Origin: Cliona cf. orientalis
Taxonomy: Eukaryota > Porifera > Demospongiae > Clionaida > Clionaidae
Direction: 5' to 3'
Length of the DNA: 64,000 nucleotides
NCBI GenBank assembly: GCA_963930775.1
Contig: OZ005690.1
Location: 4,696,225 to 4,760,224 of the forward strand
Shown here in pieces: positions 43,115 to 58,100 of this stretch. The notes beneath the pieces are model-generated. The model saw only the letters and a list, made by a program, of their open reading frames with translations. It had not been told where the DNA came from and searched no databases. Position 1 is the first letter of the stretch, and each line of letters opens with the position of its first letter. The position numbers and the translations under genes are program-made.

Positions 43115-46100
43115 GTGAGTTTCTTGCATGGGTGGAATGGATGCATACACAGCTATAGTTGGTAACTAGCTACTATGTATCCTGATGCCAAGGCTGATGC
43201 ATAAGCTTAGTTTGATGTGAACAACTCTTATATATACTTGATTATACTAGACTAGACTAGACTAGGAAGTAATCTGGGCTTGCACTTTATATGCATCATT
43301 GGATAGCTATGTAGCTATATAGTTACAAATAATTGGCAAGGTCGATCTTGCCGCAGTGGCTGTTGTGACTTATATATTGTACATTCATATACTAAGCCAG
43401 GCCCGGCGCAACCAGTACCGTGATGGCTGGTACAGTTATGGCCGTACCACCTTTTTGTGCCAGTCATACAAGGAGCTACCTTATTCAACCGACAACTTGA
43501 ACTCAGTCCATGCACTGCTTGCTAGTAGTGGTTTTGACTATTAAACGCACACCTTTGGCCTGTTGGCTCCACCCGCAAGGGGTGGTCACTATACTATATG
43601 TACTGTACTGACATCCGTGACGGGATCAAAATTTGATCGGACCTATTTCGGGCCTTGATTGCTTGTTTTTCACTAAAAATATAGCTACTTGATGGCTTGA
43701 CCGATGCCAGAAAATGCCGTTGATTTCTTGATCAATTTATAGTTTAGCTACTGAGGTGAATGCCCACTTTTTATAGTATACGGGGGTATGTGAGCAGAAT
43801 CAAAATGCCTAGGCGCGGGTATCAGCATAGTAGTTATAGCTATAATAGTGACCACACCTAGCTTGATCCCCATTTGGTAAGGTATGGTCACTGCATTAAA
43901 CCTCAGTAGAGCTGGTGCAGGTACAATTAAATTTCATCTTAGGAGCAGTCTGAATTTTGGAAGTGGTAATGGCCGGTAGCTGCTGTGATAACTTAAGGTC
44001 ACCTACAGGTGGAAGCACCCCATGCTCCCCCCCCCCCCTCCCCCCCTCATATGGCCGCACCACATTGAATTTGGTTGCTCCGGGCCTGTAAGATCTATAG
44101 ACATAAATCTGATTGATTTATAATAATTATTACAGACGTGCAGGGTATCACTATCGGTGATGCTCGGCTCAGTGCTCTTGCAATTGATAGTGATGACATC
44201 ATTTTGCCTGGTGATCAGGGAGTAGGGGCCGTGGAAGTGTTCGTGGATCAGTACAATGCCTGGCTTCCAGTATGCTACACCACTTCTTGGGGCAACAGTG
44301 CCGAATCCAAAGTCATCTGTAGGCAACTGGGATTTAATACAACTCATGATCCAGGTATCACGGTCTTGCTTGTAGTGTAGTAGCTATTCCAAATCCTCAA
44401 ATTTTTTTGCTTGATTGTGCAAACTAGTGTTAATCCTTATTCTTATGGTTGAGGTGTCAATAAGCTTCCTCCCAATGAAGCCTATTCAGTATTATATTTT
44501 GTTGCAAGTAGCTGTATACGCCTTGCATGAATTACTTCGTACATACAGCTACTGATTTCTTACTGCATGGAACCAATGATTATAAGGTGCCCTCCTATAG
44601 CCACAGATAGAGCTCTGCAGCTGTCCAACAATCTTTCATTGGATTTCAATCTTGAGTGTTCTGGATCTGAGTCTGAGCTGGCAGAGTGTTCGTACCAGTT
44701 TCTCTATGAGCACACATCCTGTTACCCTATCCTGGTCTCCTGCACTTCCTGTGAGCTATCAGAATAATACTTGGTTACATTCTGCATTGATATGCTAATG
44801 TTTTAACCTTCTAAATTACATGCAGGTAGAGAAGGTAGTATACGGCTCTATAATACTACATCTCAAGGAGAGGGAATTGTTGAGAACTGTAGAGGTGGAT
44901 TCTGGCGGGCTGTTTGTGATATGAATTGGAACTACCTTAATAGTTTCGTTGTGTGTCGGCAATTGGGATTACCAGCTACAGGTATTATAAACTTCACCTT
45001 ATACTATTATATACAATGTTTCAGAGCGACAATTGTCCTATTATATTGTCCGTGTCATTACATGTAGGCATGGATACGCGTCTTGGATGCGTCCAGTTGC
45101 TATGAAAGCAAGGTGCGGGCGGAGAGAAAGTCCGCACTACAAGGCTCAGGACTGTAGGGCCGTATGCACAAAGTAGAGTTGGGCCATACAGTGGCGGATC
45201 CAGGATTTCTTGAGGGGGGTTTCTATTATAATGTTGCGCGCAAAGCGCGCACAAAAATTTGGAAGCCACGCCCATTTTTGAGTGAACACCGCCCATTTTG
45301 ATCGTTTTGAGCGAAACTACCAGCCCAATCGATCTGCTTTCGACAACTCGAATCTTCTCTGCGGCTAACACATGGTAAGGTGAGCCATAGCAGCAGTTTT
45401 CTTAGGTCTGTAGCGAGAGCGGGAGGTTCTATTTCCTGAAAATCAAAGCCACTCCATAATGTGCTTGTATTTCAAATCTGCCAAAGGGGGTTTCCACGGA
45501 AACTATGGAAACCTGTCTGGATCCGCTACTGCCATAGATACAGCTAGAGATGCATTGTCGAATGATGGGCGCGAAAGCACCGTGCATTTCGAGAGGCCTG
45601 CTAAGTAGGCGCTTGCGCTAGCCACCGAGTCTCAAGCAAAGCGAGAGGCGAGGTCTGTTCTTTATCATACCTGTCAGTAGTCTGGTAGCAACGTTCAAGC
45701 AGAACGAGAAAGTCGCCATTGCATACATACACTTAGTTGCTATGAGGGGTGTGGCCTCTGCAACCGCTTCCATCTGCGCATGCACACTGTTCTAATGGGC
45801 AATCTTGCCCAGGCAGGATACTGTTTGTGTATGAACTACCTGTACATCTCTATGTTACAGTTTTGTGAACATGTACTGTTAATAGATGATCATGCATACA
45901 TACTAACCACATTATCCCATGATTGTGATATTAAACATGCTTGTTATATCTTTTACATAATATATGCATGTATGTGCAGGTGCTGATATTCTACTACCAC
46001 GTTCATTCAGTGTGTACCACCCATTTCCTCTTGGTGTTTATTTTAACTGCGTTGGAAATGAGTCTTCGCTGACTGATTGTCGTGCTGCTGGATCATTGTT

Positions 46101-49100
46101 GTGCACCTTTAATAACACTGCTAGAGTTCAGTGTGCAGGAGAAACGGTTACAGGTACAGTAAACATTGAACCACCATTACAGATTAACAATAACCTAATT
46201 AGGAGTTGTCCATGCATGACGTTAATATTATACCCAGGGTTCTCCCCATGAAGAAAATTAAAGTATAGTGAGTGCATGTTGATTGGGTGGAGTTTGTGAC
46301 CAATTCAGTCACTTTGGGATATTGAATGCAGGGATCAAGGTAACGCTATGAGAGCCTAGGAAGCACATGTACTAATGATATCACATAGCAGCATTCTCAT
46401 TTTATGTTTCTAGGATGCGCTGATGGCGATATTCGCCTTATTGGTGGACGTCAGTCTGAGAATTTCAATGAGGGAAGAGTGGAGATCTGCAGCAATGGAG
46501 TATGGGGGACCATCTATGATGACGGGAGCTGGGATATTCGTGATGCTATTGTTGTCTGTAGACAACTTGGATACAACAGTAATCTGACCATAATATGGGA
46601 CCTACAATTTTGTCCGCTGTAGCAAGCTATCCTTAGCTTAGGGGCTAGTGGTTGACCACACCCCTCCTCTATATACACAATCATGGCTAGTGATGATAAA
46701 GCACAACTATGGACGACAATCATGAATGACTATATTGATTAGAGGTCTGTTGACTGGCAGCTCCTAGGCAAGAGTTGACAGATTATAAGAGGGGGTGTGG
46801 CTAACTGGCTGTTATGTGAGGTTGTTCCTTATTGCGCAGGCTTGAATGGGACTAAAGTAAGTATAGCCTTTATACAGAATAGCAGGTTGTCTGCTGTTGA
46901 GGGGATTTGAAGTCCAAGGAAATATAATCCATTAGCTATATCGCAGGTGTCCGTTAAGCAGGGTTCCACTGTATAAATGAGTATTCTTTATTTCCTGATA
47001 GTGGCCACACCCTATCGTGATGGATTACTTGGAAGTGGATCAGGACCAATTCTCTATGCTTATCTTAACTGCATTGGGGAAGAAACTTTGCTGTCACAAT
47101 GTAAAACTTTTCGATCTCTCACCCTTGGAACTGCACATTTTAGTGATGCTGGAGTTAGGTGTTTGAATGAAAGTAAGTCTGTCCATATGAGTCAATATTA
47201 ATATTTACTCCGCGTGCGCGCATGCGCATCAAGGGGTAAAGCAATCGGTTTGTCTGTCGTCTGTTGTCTGTCAGCATAAAAATCGGCAAATCTCAACATC
47301 TGAGCGAGAGTAGGATCAATAAATGGGATAAAATAATGTAAGACAACGAAAAAGCACCTTATGTCTCGTTCTTATCCCTAGGCAGTACCCAGGGAAGCTA
47401 TAAATCATGTAAATGTAGCGACCACGCCAACATCGGACACGCCCACCTAGTACCTTATGAAGTCTATTGCACATGCTCGAGCTCCTGGAGTCTACTGTGC
47501 ATGCTCGAGCTTCATGCTTCTAATATCATTTGTGATCATGGATCTCAGAAAAGAACAAAATCGTTCGTGCATGAGTAGCAAGAGATTAAAATTCAAGGAA
47601 TAGAGGCCTCTAAGAAGAGGCATGGCCATGGGTGATATTGCCATGGCACGCGGGGTATGTACATGTGCTCTATGAGCTCTAGTATTATTATTATGGAAAT
47701 AAAGTTAGCATAAGCATAGGAAGATGATGTGGTAAACGGGTGCTCTAATGCCTATGTGTGCACTAAATCGATAACTTTTTAGAGCAAAGTGACAATTTGT
47801 GTGTGTTCCACTCAGAAATTTCATGGGTGCACCAGCACAATAATTATTATATGGAGAAGGGCATGACAAGTTTAAAGAGGTGCATGTGTATTGTATGGAG
47901 TTTTTCCACTTGGACCTTGATCTTTGTGGTTGCTAATTTTAATTTCAGGTCACTTTATCTGCTCTGATGGTGATATGCGTCTAGTGAATGGTTCAACAAT
48001 GTTTGAAGGTCGAGTGGAGCTCTGCTATCGTGGAATGTGGGGCCTGGTTTGTGATAATACCTGGGATAGTAATGATGCAGCTACTGCGTGTCGACTATTA
48101 GGCTTTCCTCAAGAAGGTATGATCATCTCTGTACCGTAAATTGAGACTATTTTGTTGTTACAATATTTTCGGACAGCCAAGTTTGTGCAAAAAATTTAAT
48201 TAAACATGCAAAATGATATTGCGGTACAGGGTCATTTGTTAATGCAAAAAAATTAATTATTGCACAAAATATTTTAGACACGAAATATTCACGATTTATG
48301 GTACTCTAAAGTTACAGGATACTACCCTTAAGGTTACGGGTGACAGTTTGCATCTAAAAATTTTCGCGAGTAACAAGCTATTTGTATCTCCACAAGGGAA
48401 GCAGCTATGAAGCTGAAATAAAAACGAAATTATAGCTAATATGATGATAGAGACAGCTACCTCAACATTGAAGCGTCCTTCCCGTCCTGAAAGTCAGGCA
48501 ATGGCCGCCATTGTCACGAGCTCTTGCGTCAAGTTTTACCTAGACAAAGGAGTCTAGTCTACTATCTACAGCTTATTTGTGAAGTACTTAACTTACTCCA
48601 GTGCTGGAGTTGGTTCATAAGTTCATAGAGCCCCCACAAAGGGAAAGCTACACAAAAGAAGGTAATTTACGCCAAGCGTAATGGCGGACCAGGTCGTCAA
48701 CACGGCTGTCTAGCTGCTTTCTGACAGGTGGCCTTCAAATTTACACCAACTCCAGCCCTGCCCAGATGTCTGAGTAATAAGATAAACACTTCCTTACGGT
48801 CAAAAGAGAAGCCATCTACACGAAACTTGACGCAGAGTTTTCATTTGTGGTTCGCCTTGGTATGCTCCATTACTCACTATGGGAAATGCCCGTGCGTGGG
48901 CGAACTGTCACCCGTAACCTTAAGGACACCTTTTATAGGTACTAAATTTAGTGAATTAGTGATTTACCTAATGTACCCGCGAATAATCCTCCCGAAAATA
49001 AGCCCCCCCCCCCTCTTTGACCTTCAAGTTCTTGCACAGGTATGTTTGCCTCGATTATAAGCCCCCCTCCCACCAAGTAGACTGCACATATACACGCACG

Positions 49101-52100
49101 CGAGCGCGTATGTATACATACGTAACCCTGCCCTTCAATTGACTTTGAGTACAAAGATGGTGGTGGCTTTTAGAAAAGCCTGTTTTGAAGTCATTCTGTT
49201 ATGATGGCACTTCTAGCTTGGCGAAGACACTTACGAGCCGTTCAAGATGCTTTTACTTTCCTCTAAAGATGTACACACACGGAACAAGTCTTTTTCCCAC
49301 CACCGATCCTCGTGTTGCTGTCTACTTGACAGGTCATCATGGCTCGCTGCCGCTCTTTTAGAGAAAAAAAAGCAGCAAACTCTGGATATTTCCCACGGTA
49401 CGTGACCAACGATGGTGGCTAAGGGGGGGCTTATATTCGAGGGAAACTACATATTCGAAAATAAGCCCCCTCCCCAGTCTAGGTCATGTCTACTGTTGAA
49501 AAAGGGGGGGGGGGGGGGGGGGGCTTATTTTCGGGAGGATACGGTATTAATTTTTTCAACATTTATTAATTTTTTCGAATAAAATGTGACCGGATTTGGG
49601 AAAACTCTCCGTATGGAATTTTTATCAAAATCGAGTTTGATGTATGATTGATAAGCTCTATACCATAGAGCTAATCCGTGTTCAAGTTTTTGTTGTGAAG
49701 ATACAGCGCTTTGTTTGCAATTGCCACCACACCCCCAATAATCGAGAAATAACGGTCTAAAGGCGTTGCTATGCATGCGTATGGCATTTCTGTATACTAT
49801 GCATGAACTGGAATCAATTAAATGGCCCTGCATGGGTGGGCCATTCGAAATGAATGTAAAGATCGAGCAAGGATCGAATTTGGTCGTTGACAATGACAGC
49901 CAATTGTTCTTTGATGCCCAACAAGCTAAAAAGGTGAGCGGACTAATAGTAGTTCAATGAGTCTAGCCGTATCTAGATAGCCTCATAGGCGTAGGAATCC
50001 GGGGGGGGGGGGGGGGGAGGGGGGGGGGGGCGCGGTGGCGGCTAGGGGTGCTATAGCACCCCCACTTTTTCTGGAGGTAGCCAGGTAGCCTGAGGGCTGG
50101 GCATTGCTGAAAACTAAGGTTTTTTTTTTTTCAAGGTGACCAGAACACTAAGCAGAAAAAAATTGTCCAAAAACCACCATATAATCGAGCTGGATGCATA
50201 GTGGAACCATAAAATGCAAGCAGGCAGCCTAAATTTCAGTTTTGTCAAAAAGTTGGTAAAGGTCATCACGTTTATGTGCGCGCGTGGCCCCGCCCCTCCC
50301 GTAGCGCGTGGGCGGAAACATTGCAAACGCATGGCTTCCCTGTACAAACATATGGGAAACTTCAAAGAGCCGTAACTTCATTTCTAAGGCGTGAATCAAA
50401 ATTCTTTCAGGTCAAATCTCTAGTTTCGACCCATTCTGCGTGCCCATATAAAAATTATGTCCCCAGATGCTCCCAAATCCCCCATGAATTACATTATTTA
50501 AGTTTTGTTTTTTTTTCTACTTAGTGTTTAATGTCTATAATACTTTATGCATTTCAATATGCACAGGATACACAAGTAGCAATAAGCTAATAGCAAAGTG
50601 CACCCAAAACTAAATAAAGATAACTATGAGATAGTAGTATGGTATAATAATTAAGACTATTGTGAGCGTAAATGGTACTTAAATGAGTGGTAAGAGGTAG
50701 ACAGATTAATGATATCCTTAGGTAAGGAGTTCCATAAGGAGGAAGTATGAGGTACAAAGGAGTAAAAATATGAATTTGTGCGAGCAAATGGGACTTGGAG
50801 TTCAAGCTGGTGTGAACAACGGTTTGGCTGTGTTAAGTTTCGAAGCTTAAATGTTTCTGCTGGGAAGTATGATAGTTTGTATAAAATTCTATACATTAGC
50901 CCGAGTCTGACATGTGTCCTACGTTCCTGAAGTGGCTGAAGGTGGAGGAGTTCCAATAGAGTATCATAGCTCTCATCCCAGTGTGCTGTAGCGATCCTGC
51001 AAGCAAATTTCTGCACGTCTTCCAGTGCCTTCTTGTCCTTTTCAAGATGAGGATTCCACACATGGCAGCCGTATTCTAGGTGAGGTCTTACAAGCGAGAG
51101 ATACAACTGTTTTAGGACATCCTGGCTTACATTGCCGTAGAACCTCCTGTATAACAAGCCAAGGACTTTCCGTGCTTTGAGACAGATAGAGGAAATGTGA
51201 GATGACCAAGATAGATCAGCAGTAAGAAGAAGACCAAGGTATTTGTAGCTTTCTACTTGTTCTAGTGTACCATTATTTAAGACAAGTGCATGATGGGGAG
51301 TAGTAGGAGTCTTCTTTCTAGAGATGATCATACTTTTACACTTCAGGCTATTCAATTGGAGGTAATTATCTGAAGACCACTGCTCGATGGCCGTAATAGA
51401 CTGCTGAGCATCAAGATAGTCGTCTGAGCAACTGATACTATGATAGAGGAGAACATCATCTGCGAACATGTTAACGATTGAACTAGGATGAACAATCACC
51501 CTTGTGAGGTCATTGATGTAGACAAGAAATAAAACTGGACCGAGAACAGATCCCTGAGGAACACCAGATAAAACAGAACAGCTTTCTGATTCATCTCCAT
51601 CAACAATAACTGCCTGCTGTCTATTGCAAAGGTAGTTATGAAGCCAAGTAAGAATGCAGTTGTCCAAGTTCAGGGTGGATAGCTTGCGGAGTAGCGGTTC
51701 ATGTGGTACCGAATCGAATGCTTTGCGAAAGTCGAAGAAAATTGCACATACATCGTTTCCTAGCTCGAGCTCTTTTAGCCAGTCGTTCGTACGTTTAATG
51801 AGGGCAGTTACAGTCGATCGGCCTTCCAGAAAACCCCACTGGTTGTTCGAGATGAAGTTAAGGGATTGAAGGTGATCCATGAGAATATTGCATATGTGCC
51901 TTTCTAGGACTTTGCTGACAATAGGCAATAATGAGATTGGACGATAACATGACGGAGAACCTGTTGAGGAGCTTTTAGGAATCGGTACAATTAAGGAGCG
52001 TTTCCACTGAGATGGTAACTGACCCAATTGTATAGAGAGATTAAACAATTTCGTTAGGGATGGAGCAATGGCATCAGCAGTGTGCTTTAACATTGATGAG

Positions 52101-55100
52101 GAAATTCCATCCGGCCCATTGGATTTTGTGACATCTAGTGTCAGTAGCAAGTCATGTACTTCATCTTCAGTGCAGAGTAGAGACATTTCAGTATGGTTGT
52201 TTCGATCATGGTTGCATATCAAGGTCAGAGGCAGAAAGGCAGTATTGAAACAAGAGAAAAAGAAATTGTTCAGCATACTTGCTTTTTCAGTGCTTTGTGA
52301 AGCGACAGTTTCACCTTGAGTTAGTGTAGGAATTGAATTCTGATTTTTGCTCAGGAACTTCACCGTCTTCCAGAATGCCTTAGGGTCCCTTGGATTCAGC
52401 TGTGCAAGGTAGGAATGTTTGGCAGTGCGAAGTTGCTGCAATGTTTGGTTGCGGGCCACTTTATATTTTGAAAAGTCACCAGATATTTTGGCCTGCTTAA
52501 ATAGTTTGTTTCTTCTGCGCATTGCCTGAATTAACTGTTTATTCAACCAGGGCAAGTTACGTCTGGATCTCAATACTGTGTTGGGAATACTTTTATTCAT
52601 GATTGATAAGAAGTGCTGGTGCCAGGACGTCCAGGAACGTTCGATGTTTCCACTGAAAAATAATAAATCCCAATTGGTGTTTTCAATAAGGCTGGAAGCC
52701 AAATTCCAGTCAGCATGATTGTATCTCCAGACCAAGCGGCCCTTACAGGGTTGTGGATGGATGCTTTTCTCCAATTCAATTTGTGTCAGTACACCGTAGT
52801 GATCCGAGTTGCACAATGATGGAAGAGTCTCGCATGATCTCACTTTGATATGGCTGGAAACAAGCACTAGATCAATGGTTGAACGTACTCCAGTGTGGTG
52901 AACGTGGGTTGGTCCCACAACGACTTGTGACATATTAAACATAGTTAAGAGATTGCACAAATCAGAATATAGAGGGTGTGATACATTGTCAAAGTTAACA
53001 TTAAAATCACCTAATAAAATAAAATTATGGAAATTATTTGTACAAATAGAAACTAGATAAGAACACAAAGTATCAAAAATATATCTGGTTGAGTTAGGTG
53101 GGCGATAAAAAACACATATACAAAACTGCTCCTTGTTCGGATATACAGAAAGGGAAATAAGCTCAAGAGCAGGTGATGGTAGAGGGTGAGGTGTAACAGT
53201 AAATAAAAGTGAAACATACATTAAAAACCCCCCCCCCCCCACCATGACGATCTCTGTCTAGGCGGAATAATTGGTACCCAGGCAGTGATAGCTCATCACC
53301 TGAGATATCCTTAGAGAGCCAAGATTCCGTGATGCAAATGATATGGGGTTCATAAAGTTTGACAGAAAGGGATAAGTGATCTAATTTAGGTAAAATACTT
53401 CTTGCATTATAGTATAAAATATTTAATTTTTGCATGATATCATTGGTAGTAACATGAAGTCAATCGCTACCATTGGGAGGGGTAGGAGTATCACTAGTAT
53501 CATCAGGGGAATCAATGGTAGCTGGAATTATAGTGTTACCCTCAGGGACAGCGGAGTCACCAGTACTGGTTGAGGCGGCACTATTGGTAGCTTCAATATT
53601 GGTGTTAGCAGTGCCAGCTTCACCAGTACTAGCACTAGCGGAGTCAGAAGGATCGTCATTCTGAAGAGGTGCAAAACAATGTTGCAGCTTCCAACCAGTT
53701 TGGAAGGTCATTTTGTTCCAGTTAGTCTCCAAGGACATCAGAGTCCCTTCAGTTCCAGTAATAATAAACCACCAACATTGCTTTGCGCGCAGAGTCTTAG
53801 TTTTTCGCTTAACAGTTATGGAGTTATCTGGCACAGAGAGCACGTTGTGGATTGTCGATTTCACTGTAGTAGGGGTGACAAAAGGCAGTGTTCCCCAAAC
53901 GGCTCTTTTTCCAGGTACTACAGCAACCTTCCTGGACTCACGGCTCCTAGATTCTGAACTGCCTTGGCTTCTTGCATCTGTCGCAGCCTCTGCAGAAGGC
54001 TCAGATGTTCTGACAGCGCTGGTATGTGTAGCAGTGGATGGCTTCGCAGGTTTACGCTGCTGAGCGTGAGTCCTCTGAGGTCTAGATCTACGACCATTTT
54101 GCGAGTTTGTTGCGGTGGCAGCGGCTGCCGCATAGCTCGATGAGGGAAGTGGTGGTGCCGGCTCTGCAGCACGGCTCATGGATAGGTTTTTAACTGCGGC
54201 AAGTTCATTTTTCAGCGATTCTATCGTCATCTGTAACTGCTGGATGACCGCATTGTTTGCCTTCAGCGAGCAGAACTGGCACACGAACGGTGAAGAGCTC
54301 TTACGAAGAGCATCGTAGTAGGTTCTTGTGACGCCAGCGCAGTAGCGGTGAACTATACAGCCACAGTCTCCTTCGCACTTCAGGGAGTCCTGCTCCTTCT
54401 GTATCGGGTCACAGCACAGATCACAAGTTTCTTTTTTCGCCCTAGGCATGGCTTATCCGATATCCAGTTTCATTTGAGAGTTGAAATGGAGTTAGTTCAT
54501 GCTTCCCACCCTATACACACCATTATGCCACTGATCATATGCTCACTTTATTATGTCAGCAAGATTTCTCTTAGAACACAGCCAATTTCTTACCATTCCA
54601 GCTAGGGGTGGGGCTTAAAATTTCACGTGCATACTATAACATAATTAGCACCTCCACCTTTGTAATATTTCCTACACCTATGTAGCCTGCTGGCAGAAAT
54701 TCTAATTAGCGCCCACAGGAACAGGCTCCGGGTACGTGGGTCAAATGAAGGCTTATTTCGCCTTTGTATAGCACAACTAGCATCCGTAGACGGCAACAGT
54801 TAGAAGAAGGTGTATATAACAAAATCTGGACTTTTGATAAATTTCAACCTGAGCTACGAAAAACGCGCACTGCGCAAATCGTGCGTGGATTCCTTAAGGA
54901 AGGTTTTCCCAAATCCAGTCATAAATGTTAATTTTGAAAAAAATTGCTAAAATGAGTACCCGCTAAATGCGCTATTTCTGAAATCGGCTAAAATTTGTAC
55001 CAGCAATTAATCGTAGCCCTAAGGTGTTTTTTTTATGTTTTTAAGAGTCGCCACATTTTTGCAGGTGCAGTGGCAGTTACTGGTTCTTATTTTGGCAGTG

Positions 55101-58100
55101 GAGAGGGACCGTATGTTTTGAGTGGCACTCATTGCAGTAAATTCATTAGACGTTTAACATCCTGTGGTCAAACTCGTATTCATGATTACACCGCTGAATG
55201 CTCACCTGGACATGATGCTGGAGTTATATGCAAGGGTATGTGATCAACACTTGACTAGCAACATACAATCTAATTTTTTTTCATCATAATTATAATAATA
55301 TTGAGAGAAAGGGAGAGTATATTCAATTTCTTGCTACTCCTCATAATAATAATTGTGGGATTGATTTGACCCCCCCTTTCCCCACATGTAGAAATTGCCT
55401 TTCCCCGCTTAGTATGGGATTGTCCCCCTTGGATTTGTACCTCTATTGGCCCCCTCTTGAATATTTCTACTATGTGCTTATATACACTCTCTTGAGCAAA
55501 ATCCTGAAATAAATCCTGCATGGGTGACATGAACATGGGTATTGTTTTATATCATTAACCCTCGCCGCAAAGTGTAGGCGGAGGGTTACTGCAATCGTTT
55601 GACGATTTATATCGGTCTGTCCGTCCATCGCAACCCTCCTGTGCTATATGGTAAAGGTCATCTGAGAATACGTATGCATTCGAGGTATACATGGAATAAA
55701 GGAATTGTAGTCATGTTAAGTCCTGCCCAGTGGTATAGTAGTGTGCAGCTGTTGTCAGTCTGTGTTATGTAGGTGCCTTCCCCTAACTCATATATAGATC
55801 ATGCACCAAGAACAGTATGTTTAGGCGCAGGGAATGTAGTTCAGTAGTGGCTATCAGTAGGCCTGGGCCAAATATTCGTGAATAATTTTTTGAATAATAG
55901 GCAGCTTCTTGAAGAAGTTGAATAATAGGCTGTTCAACTGCTCAAGGAAGCAGTATGCATACACAATGTGTGCTTAAAATATGTACGTGTCATGTGACAT
56001 GAGTCTGTGGTCAAATGGAGGAAGCACTTGAGCAAGCAAATCAGACAACTAGTTGTCGATCATTTTTGGGAGTGCTAAAAGTTCCTTTAGCCTCAGAACA
56101 TATAATAAAGAGAAAATTTGCATGTAAACTAGCACTCGGCCAAAATATACGTGTATACATTCTGATCATATTCATGTTTCATTTGCATTTTGTCAGCTTT
56201 TTTAGGTAACATTCTCTTGAATAATGGGGTAGATAAGTGAAGTATAATTATTTGAATAATGGGCAAATTTAAAGGCATATTTGGCCCAGGCCTAGCTAAC
56301 AGAACCCTGTTCAGGTGCAGAGTATGTAGTTCAATACTCCTGATATTGAACAGGCAGTGAGCCATGCTATTGCGTGAGTCATACATGCGTGTAGCGGTGA
56401 GGGTTCTGCACTCCTGTGCATTCATTAAATTTTTGTAAGGTTACATGTATATTGCTTTATGGCTATTCTAATTGGTAATATCTATACTGGTTTAAGCACC
56501 AATCATGGCAATATTTATGTTATATTTAGCATGCAGCCATGGTGAAGTGCGTTCAATAGCGTACAATCCTGTTGAAGTGTGTGACAACGGCATTTGGGCA
56601 CGAATATGCAGTGATGGTACTAATACCTCTGCTGTAGCCAAAGTGCTGTGCAAAAGACTGTTTGGAGTTGAAAAATCATGTAAGTTATTTGACCCCTGAA
56701 ATTTGATGAAGGGCTAACCTGGAGGGAATCTCATGAGTCATCTCATCCCCAGGCTCCATTCCGTGTAATCACAGTATGCATGACAGTTGTACATGGCTTT
56801 TTGAGATATCCATGCAGGATACGCTTCATCATAAATACATTATTTATTATGCAGTCCACGCCGAGAGCTGCTCATCTCCATTAAGACATAATAGTATATC
56901 TATGAAGGCTGCAGCTTTTCTCCACAACGTATCTTGCAACAAACAGTCAAGAAACATGGTACACAATTGCTCCTTCGATGTTTTGAGCCGATCACATTCA
57001 GAGCAGTGTTCAGTTTTGAATGTGGCGTGCTTTCCTCACTCCAATTGTACAGAAGGAGCTATTCGTCTCGCTGATGGTGAGAGTCTACTTGATGGAAGAG
57101 TTGAAGTGTGTGTCAATGGTCTTTGGGGAGTACTTCCTCCACCAACAGTTGGTTCACTTTATGGATATCCTTCAATAGAATTAGATAAGGCAGAAAGAAT
57201 ATGCAGACAACTTGGACTTCCATGGGAATGTGAGTATATGATTAGTAATGTGTGTGCATGTGTGTGTTTGTATTTACGTTGAAGTCAGGGTTCCCGAAAA
57301 CATAAAATCTTGTAGCCATAGCTCAAATTACAATATTATTGATCACTGCTGACATGAAAAACAGGTTGTACGTACAGGAAGCAATAGCAAAATTTGGCTT
57401 CTCAGTCCAGGAACTAGTAGCCAAAGTGAAGGATATAGTAGCAAATGGATAATTTGGCTGGTGTGTGCATAGGAAACCCCAGGAAGTACAAATATTAGCA
57501 TAGGATACTAAATGTCAACCATCTAATATCGACTCCCAAATTAAACGTACTATTCGTCTCGCTGATGGCGAGAGTCCACTCGAGGGAAGAGTTGAAGTGT
57601 GTATCAATGGATTTTGGGGAGCACTTCCTCCACCAGAAATTGATTCTATTAGTGGATATCCTTCAACTGAATTAGAAAAGGCAGAAAGAATATGCAGGCA
57701 ATTTGGATTTCCATGGGAATAATATGAGTTACATGTGTATAATAATGGTACAAAACCCTCAGCCTAGAGTGTATGTGTTCAACGTTATTGTTGCTAGATC
57801 TCGTATCAAAAAATTTAAGTTTTAATGACTTAGTTGAAGTTACTGCTAGAACATTGAAAGTTGCCCAATCCAGGATGGACATTTAATAGAGCAAATCATA
57901 TTGATATTTAGTAGGCCTTATTTTTGAATACACGCAGAGTTTTCTTAATCACTACCATAGCACCACACTTTGGACACTGCTTGACTGGAGGCATGATTAC
58001 TCAACGCTTTCAATGGACACTTACACAAAAACAAAGTATGACAGTACATATTATGGTAGCTACAAATTACGATACTCACAGAAACTATTCAATCCAGTAG

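Larger units (their letters stand above)
50590..54455 (-). mobile_element. LINE retrotransposon (CR1/L2-like), antisense in intron 8
   Basis: A nearly complete non-LTR element with two ORFs on the minus strand, opposite to the host gene. ORF1 has a PHD-like zinc finger and ORF2 an AP-endonuclease plus reverse transcriptase, the combination typical of the CR1/L2 group of clades. There is one visible frame break, in a C-run at 53227-53240. No target-site duplication or poly-A/simple-repeat 3' end could be fixed, so the ends are approximate. Confidence 0.88.

Noticed and set aside
45021..45371. 116-codon minus frame in intron 4
   Set aside because: Covers a small inverted-repeat element and flanks; no motif.
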